Of a DNA stretch of 64,000 nucleotides, positions 60,936-64,000 are shown piece by piece. The notes under the pieces are model-generated. The model had not been told where the DNA came from. It ran no database searches and saw only the letters and a program-made list of their open reading frames with translations. Each line of letters begins with the position of its first letter. The stretch's first letter is position 1. The stretch comes from Megaleporinus macrocephalus. Its lineage: Eukaryota; Chordata; Actinopteri; Characiformes; Anostomidae. A program made the position numbers and the translations under genes. The stretch is from contig CM038719.1 in NCBI GenBank assembly GCA_021613375.1, forward strand, positions 4,925,289 to 4,989,288. Direction: 5' to 3'.

Positions 60936-61394
60936 AATAAATGGTGTTTTTTTTATCCCGAAAGAAAAACATATTTTCTACATATGACGTACGTAGGTAA
61001 TGATATAGGGCAGCACTGAGTCTGAAGAGACTTCTGCAGGATATATTGCTGAAACCCAGAGCTTGCTTTATTATTTAATCCATAATTGAACGGGATGCGT
61101 CCTGCCCCGGAGCCTAAACAGTCCCGAAGCAACATCTGTAATCACAGCTGTTTGTCTTCACGGGATGACAAGGTTAGCCTGGAGTCTCACATTGCTGCGT
61201 GTAAACAAATGCAGCACATTGTACTACAAGTCCGTCACATCAACATCATGTGGTAAATAAACTAGATACTATAGTCAGTACAGAACTGACCATCCATCAG
61301 TAAACCTCCCTCACAGTGCTTACCTGAAACAGGTATATATACACTGGGCTGGAATGTAAACGAGTATCTTTATATATGCAATACCTTTATAGCA
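60936..61394. other. Unique spacer, no gene seen
   Basis: Frames of 60-70 codons without recognisable content. Confidence 0.5.
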
Positions 61395-62120
61395 TATTGT
61401 CACGGCTATGGGAGCAGCAGTGGGATTAAGGAGCAGCAGTGGGATTATAGGAGCAGCAGTGGGATTATAGGAGCAGCAGTGGGATTATAGGAGCAGCAGT
61501 GGAACTATGAGAGCAGCAGTGGAACTATGAGAGCAGCAGTGGGATTATAGGAGCAGCAGTGGGATTATAGGAGCAGCAGTGGGATTATAGGAGCAGCAGT
61601 GGGATTATAGGAGCAGCAGTGGGATTATAGGAGCAGCAGCGGAACTATGAGAGCAGCAGTGGGATTATAGGAGCAGCAGTGGGATTATAGGAGCAGCAGT
61701 GGGATTATAGGAGCAGCAGCGGAACTATGAGAGCAGCAGTGGGATTATAGGAGCAGCATTGGGATTATAGGAGCAGCAGTGGGACTAAATGAGCAGCATT
61801 GGGATTATAGGAGCAGCAGTGGGATTATAGGAGCAGCAGTGGGATTATAGGAGCAGCAGTGGAACTATGAGAGCAGCAGTGGGATTATAGGAGCAGCAGT
61901 GGGATTATAGGAGCAGCAGTGGAACTATGAGAGCAGCAGTGGGATTATAGGTGCAGCAGTGGGATTATAGGAGCAGCAGTGGGATTATAGGTGCAGCAGT
62001 GGAATTATAGGAGCAGCAGTGGAACTATGAGAGCAGCAGTGGGATTATAGGAGCAGCAGTGGGATTATAGGAGCAGCAGTGGAACTATAGGAGCAGCAGT
62101 GGGATTATAGGAGCAGCAGT
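61395..62120 (+). repeat. 20-bp minisatellite (about 36 copies)
   Basis: The unit is GGAGCAGCAGTGGGATTATA. Roughly one unit in five has the variant 'gagagcagcagtggaacta', spaced irregularly. Most units contain GGATTA. Confidence 0.97.
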
Positions 62121-64000
62121 GTAGTGTATTGTATTATACTGTGGTGTAGTGTATTGTACTGTAGTGTAATGTAGTGTATTGTACTGTATTGTAGTGTAGT
62201 GTATTGTACTATATTGTAGTGTAGTGTATTGTACTGTAGTGTAATGTAGTGTATTGTACTGTATTGTAGTGTAGTGTATTGTACTATATTGTAGTGTAGT
62301 GTATTGTACTATATTGTAGTGTAGTGTATTGTACTGTAGTGTAATGTAGTGTATTGTACTGTATTGTAGTGTAGTGTATTGTACTGTATTGTAGTGTAGT
62401 GTATTGTACTGTAGTTTAATGTAGTGTATTGTACTGTATTGTAGTGTAGTGTATTGTACTATATTGTAGTGTAGTGTATTGTACTATATTGTAGTGTAGT
62501 GTATTGTACTGTAGTGTAATGTAGTGTATTGTACTGTATTGTAGTGTAGTGTATTGTACTATATTGTAGTGTAGTGTATTGTACTATATTGTAGTGTAGT
62601 GTATTGTACTGTATTGTAGTGTAGTGTATTGTACTGTAGTGTAGTGTAGTGTATTGTACTTTATTGTAGTGTAGTGTATTGTACTATATTGTAGTGTAGT
62701 GTATTGTACTGTATTGTAGTGTAGTGCATTGTACTGTAGTGTAGTGTATTGTACTATATTGTAGTGTAGTGTATTGTACTGTAGTGTAGTGTATTGTACT
62801 ATATTGTAGTGTAGTGTATTGTACTGTATTGTAGTGTAGTGTATTGTACTGTATTGTAGTGTAGTGTATTGTACTATATTGTAGTGTAGTGTATGTACTG
62901 TATTGTAAAGTAGTGTAGTGTATTGTAATGTATTGTAGTGTAGTGTATTGTACTATATTGTAGTGTAGTGTATTGTACTGTAGTGTAATGTAGTGTATTG
63001 TACTGTATTGTAGTGTAGTGTATTGTACTATATTGTAGTGTAGTGTATTGTACTATATTGTAGTGTAGTGTATTGTACTGTAGTGTAATGTAGTGTATTG
63101 TACTGTATTGTAGTGTAGTGTATTGTACTGTATTGTAGTGTAGTGTATTGTACTGTAGTGTAATGTAGTGTATTGTACTGTATTGTAGTGTAGTGTATTG
63201 TACTATATTGTAGTGTAGTGTATTGTACTATATTGTAGTGTAGTGTATTGTACTGTAGTGTAATGTAGTGTATTGTACTGTATTGTAGTGTAGTGTATTG
63301 TACTATATTGTAGTGTAGTGTATTGTACTATATTGTAGTGTAGTGTATTGTACTGTAGTGTAATGTAGTGTATTGTACTGTAGTGTAGTGTAGTGTATTG
63401 TACTTTATTGTAGTGTAGTGCATTGTACTGTAGTGTAGTGTATTGTACTATATTGTAGTGTAGTGTATTGTACTGTATTGTAGTGTAGTGTATTGTACTG
63501 TATTGTAGTGTAGTGTATTGTACTATATTGTAGTGTAGTGTATGTACTGTATTGTAAAGTAGTGTAGTGTATTGTAATGTATTGTAGTGTAGTGTATTGT
63601 GCTATATTGTAGTGTAGTGTAGTGTATTGTACTGTATTGTAGTGTAGTGTATTGTACTATATTGTGGTGTAGTGTATTGTACTATATTGTGGTGTAGTGT
63701 ATTTTACTATATTGTAGTGTAGTGTATTGTACTATATTGTAGTGTAGTGTATTTTACTATATTGTAGTGTAGTGTATTGTACTGTATTGTAGTGTAGTGT
63801 ATTTTACTATATTGTAGTGTAGCGTATTTTACTATATTGTAGTGTAGTGTATTGTACTGTATTGTAGTGTAGTGTATTGTAGTGTAGTGTATTTTACTAT
63901 ATTGTAGTGTAGCATATTTTACTATATTGTAGTGTAGTGTATTGTACTATATTGTAGTGTAGTGTATTGTACTATATTGTAGTGTTGTGTATTGTACTAT
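62121..64000 (+). repeat. 25-bp minisatellite, continuing beyond the window
   Basis: The unit is GTAGTGTAGTGTATTGTACT plus 'atatt' or 'gtatt', mixed with a shorter 'gtagtgtaatgtagt' variant. A pattern of four to six units repeats, and a marker ('tgtatgtactgtattgtaaa') recurs at about 62891 and 63539, indicating higher-order duplication of about 650 bp. It begins directly where the preceding 20-bp array ends. Confidence 0.97.

Overview
The window is vertebrate, almost certainly teleost, nuclear DNA. It contains one confidently recognised gene on the minus strand: peptide YY (pyy, most likely the pyya paralogue). The sequence otherwise looks like intergenic and intronic fish DNA: short DNA-transposon fragments, tRNA-derived SINE remnants, microsatellites and an exceptional load of minisatellites. 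An otophysan fish (characin, catfish or cyprinid side) is my guess from the style of the dispersed repeats and a DANA-like SINE. That guess is inference.

The pyy gene runs right to left. A TATA box lies at 16925-16931, a non-coding exon 1 at about 16818-16901, exon 2 at 12171-12358 (signal peptide and residues 1-34 of the hormone), exon 3 at 7109-7189 (hormone C-terminus, GKR amidation/cleavage signal, most of the C-flanking peptide) and the coding part of exon 4 at 3919-3943. Together these encode a 97-residue precursor with the normal NPY-family four-exon layout. Its surroundings are unusual. A perfect (AG)51 tract abuts the TATA box. Exon 3 sits between two pyrimidine-rich (sense strand) tracts. 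Intron 1 carries a 21-bp-family satellite, and exon 4 lies beside one copy of a local duplication.

Layout: 1-215 possible neighbouring promoter; 270-827 GATA array; 1263-4810 transposon fragments and a duplicated block; 3640-16931 pyy; 17040-17590 unique upstream DNA with a CTCF-like motif; 17660-20130 satellite of the 21-bp family; 20750-22990 tandem copies of decayed transposon/SINE DNA; 24240-34415 four minisatellites (42, 21, 41 and 42 bp), the two 42-bp arrays being inverted copies of one another; 34416-41820 mostly transposon debris, a 28-bp array and one possible exon; 41825-43400 a 56-bp array; 43450-49043 a roughly 21-bp array; 49620-55390 a 39-bp array; 56395-57565 a second copy of the 41-bp array; 58410-60390 a 20-bp array apparently grown from the A-box half of a tRNA-derived SINE; 61395-62120 another 20-bp array; 62120-64000 a 25-bp array running off the window.

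Tandem repeats make up roughly half of the window. The very long open reading frames in them (up to about 1880 codons, several frames at once) exist because the monomers are near multiples of three and lack stops. I do not regard them as genes. The most interesting non-genic pattern is that several arrays repeat an intact transcription-factor core motif in nearly every monomer: forkhead GTAAACA, AP-1 TGAGTCA, OTX/PITX GGATTA, M-CAT/TEAD GGAATG plus GATA. No CRISPR arrays, rRNA, functional tRNA or complete autonomous transposon was seen.
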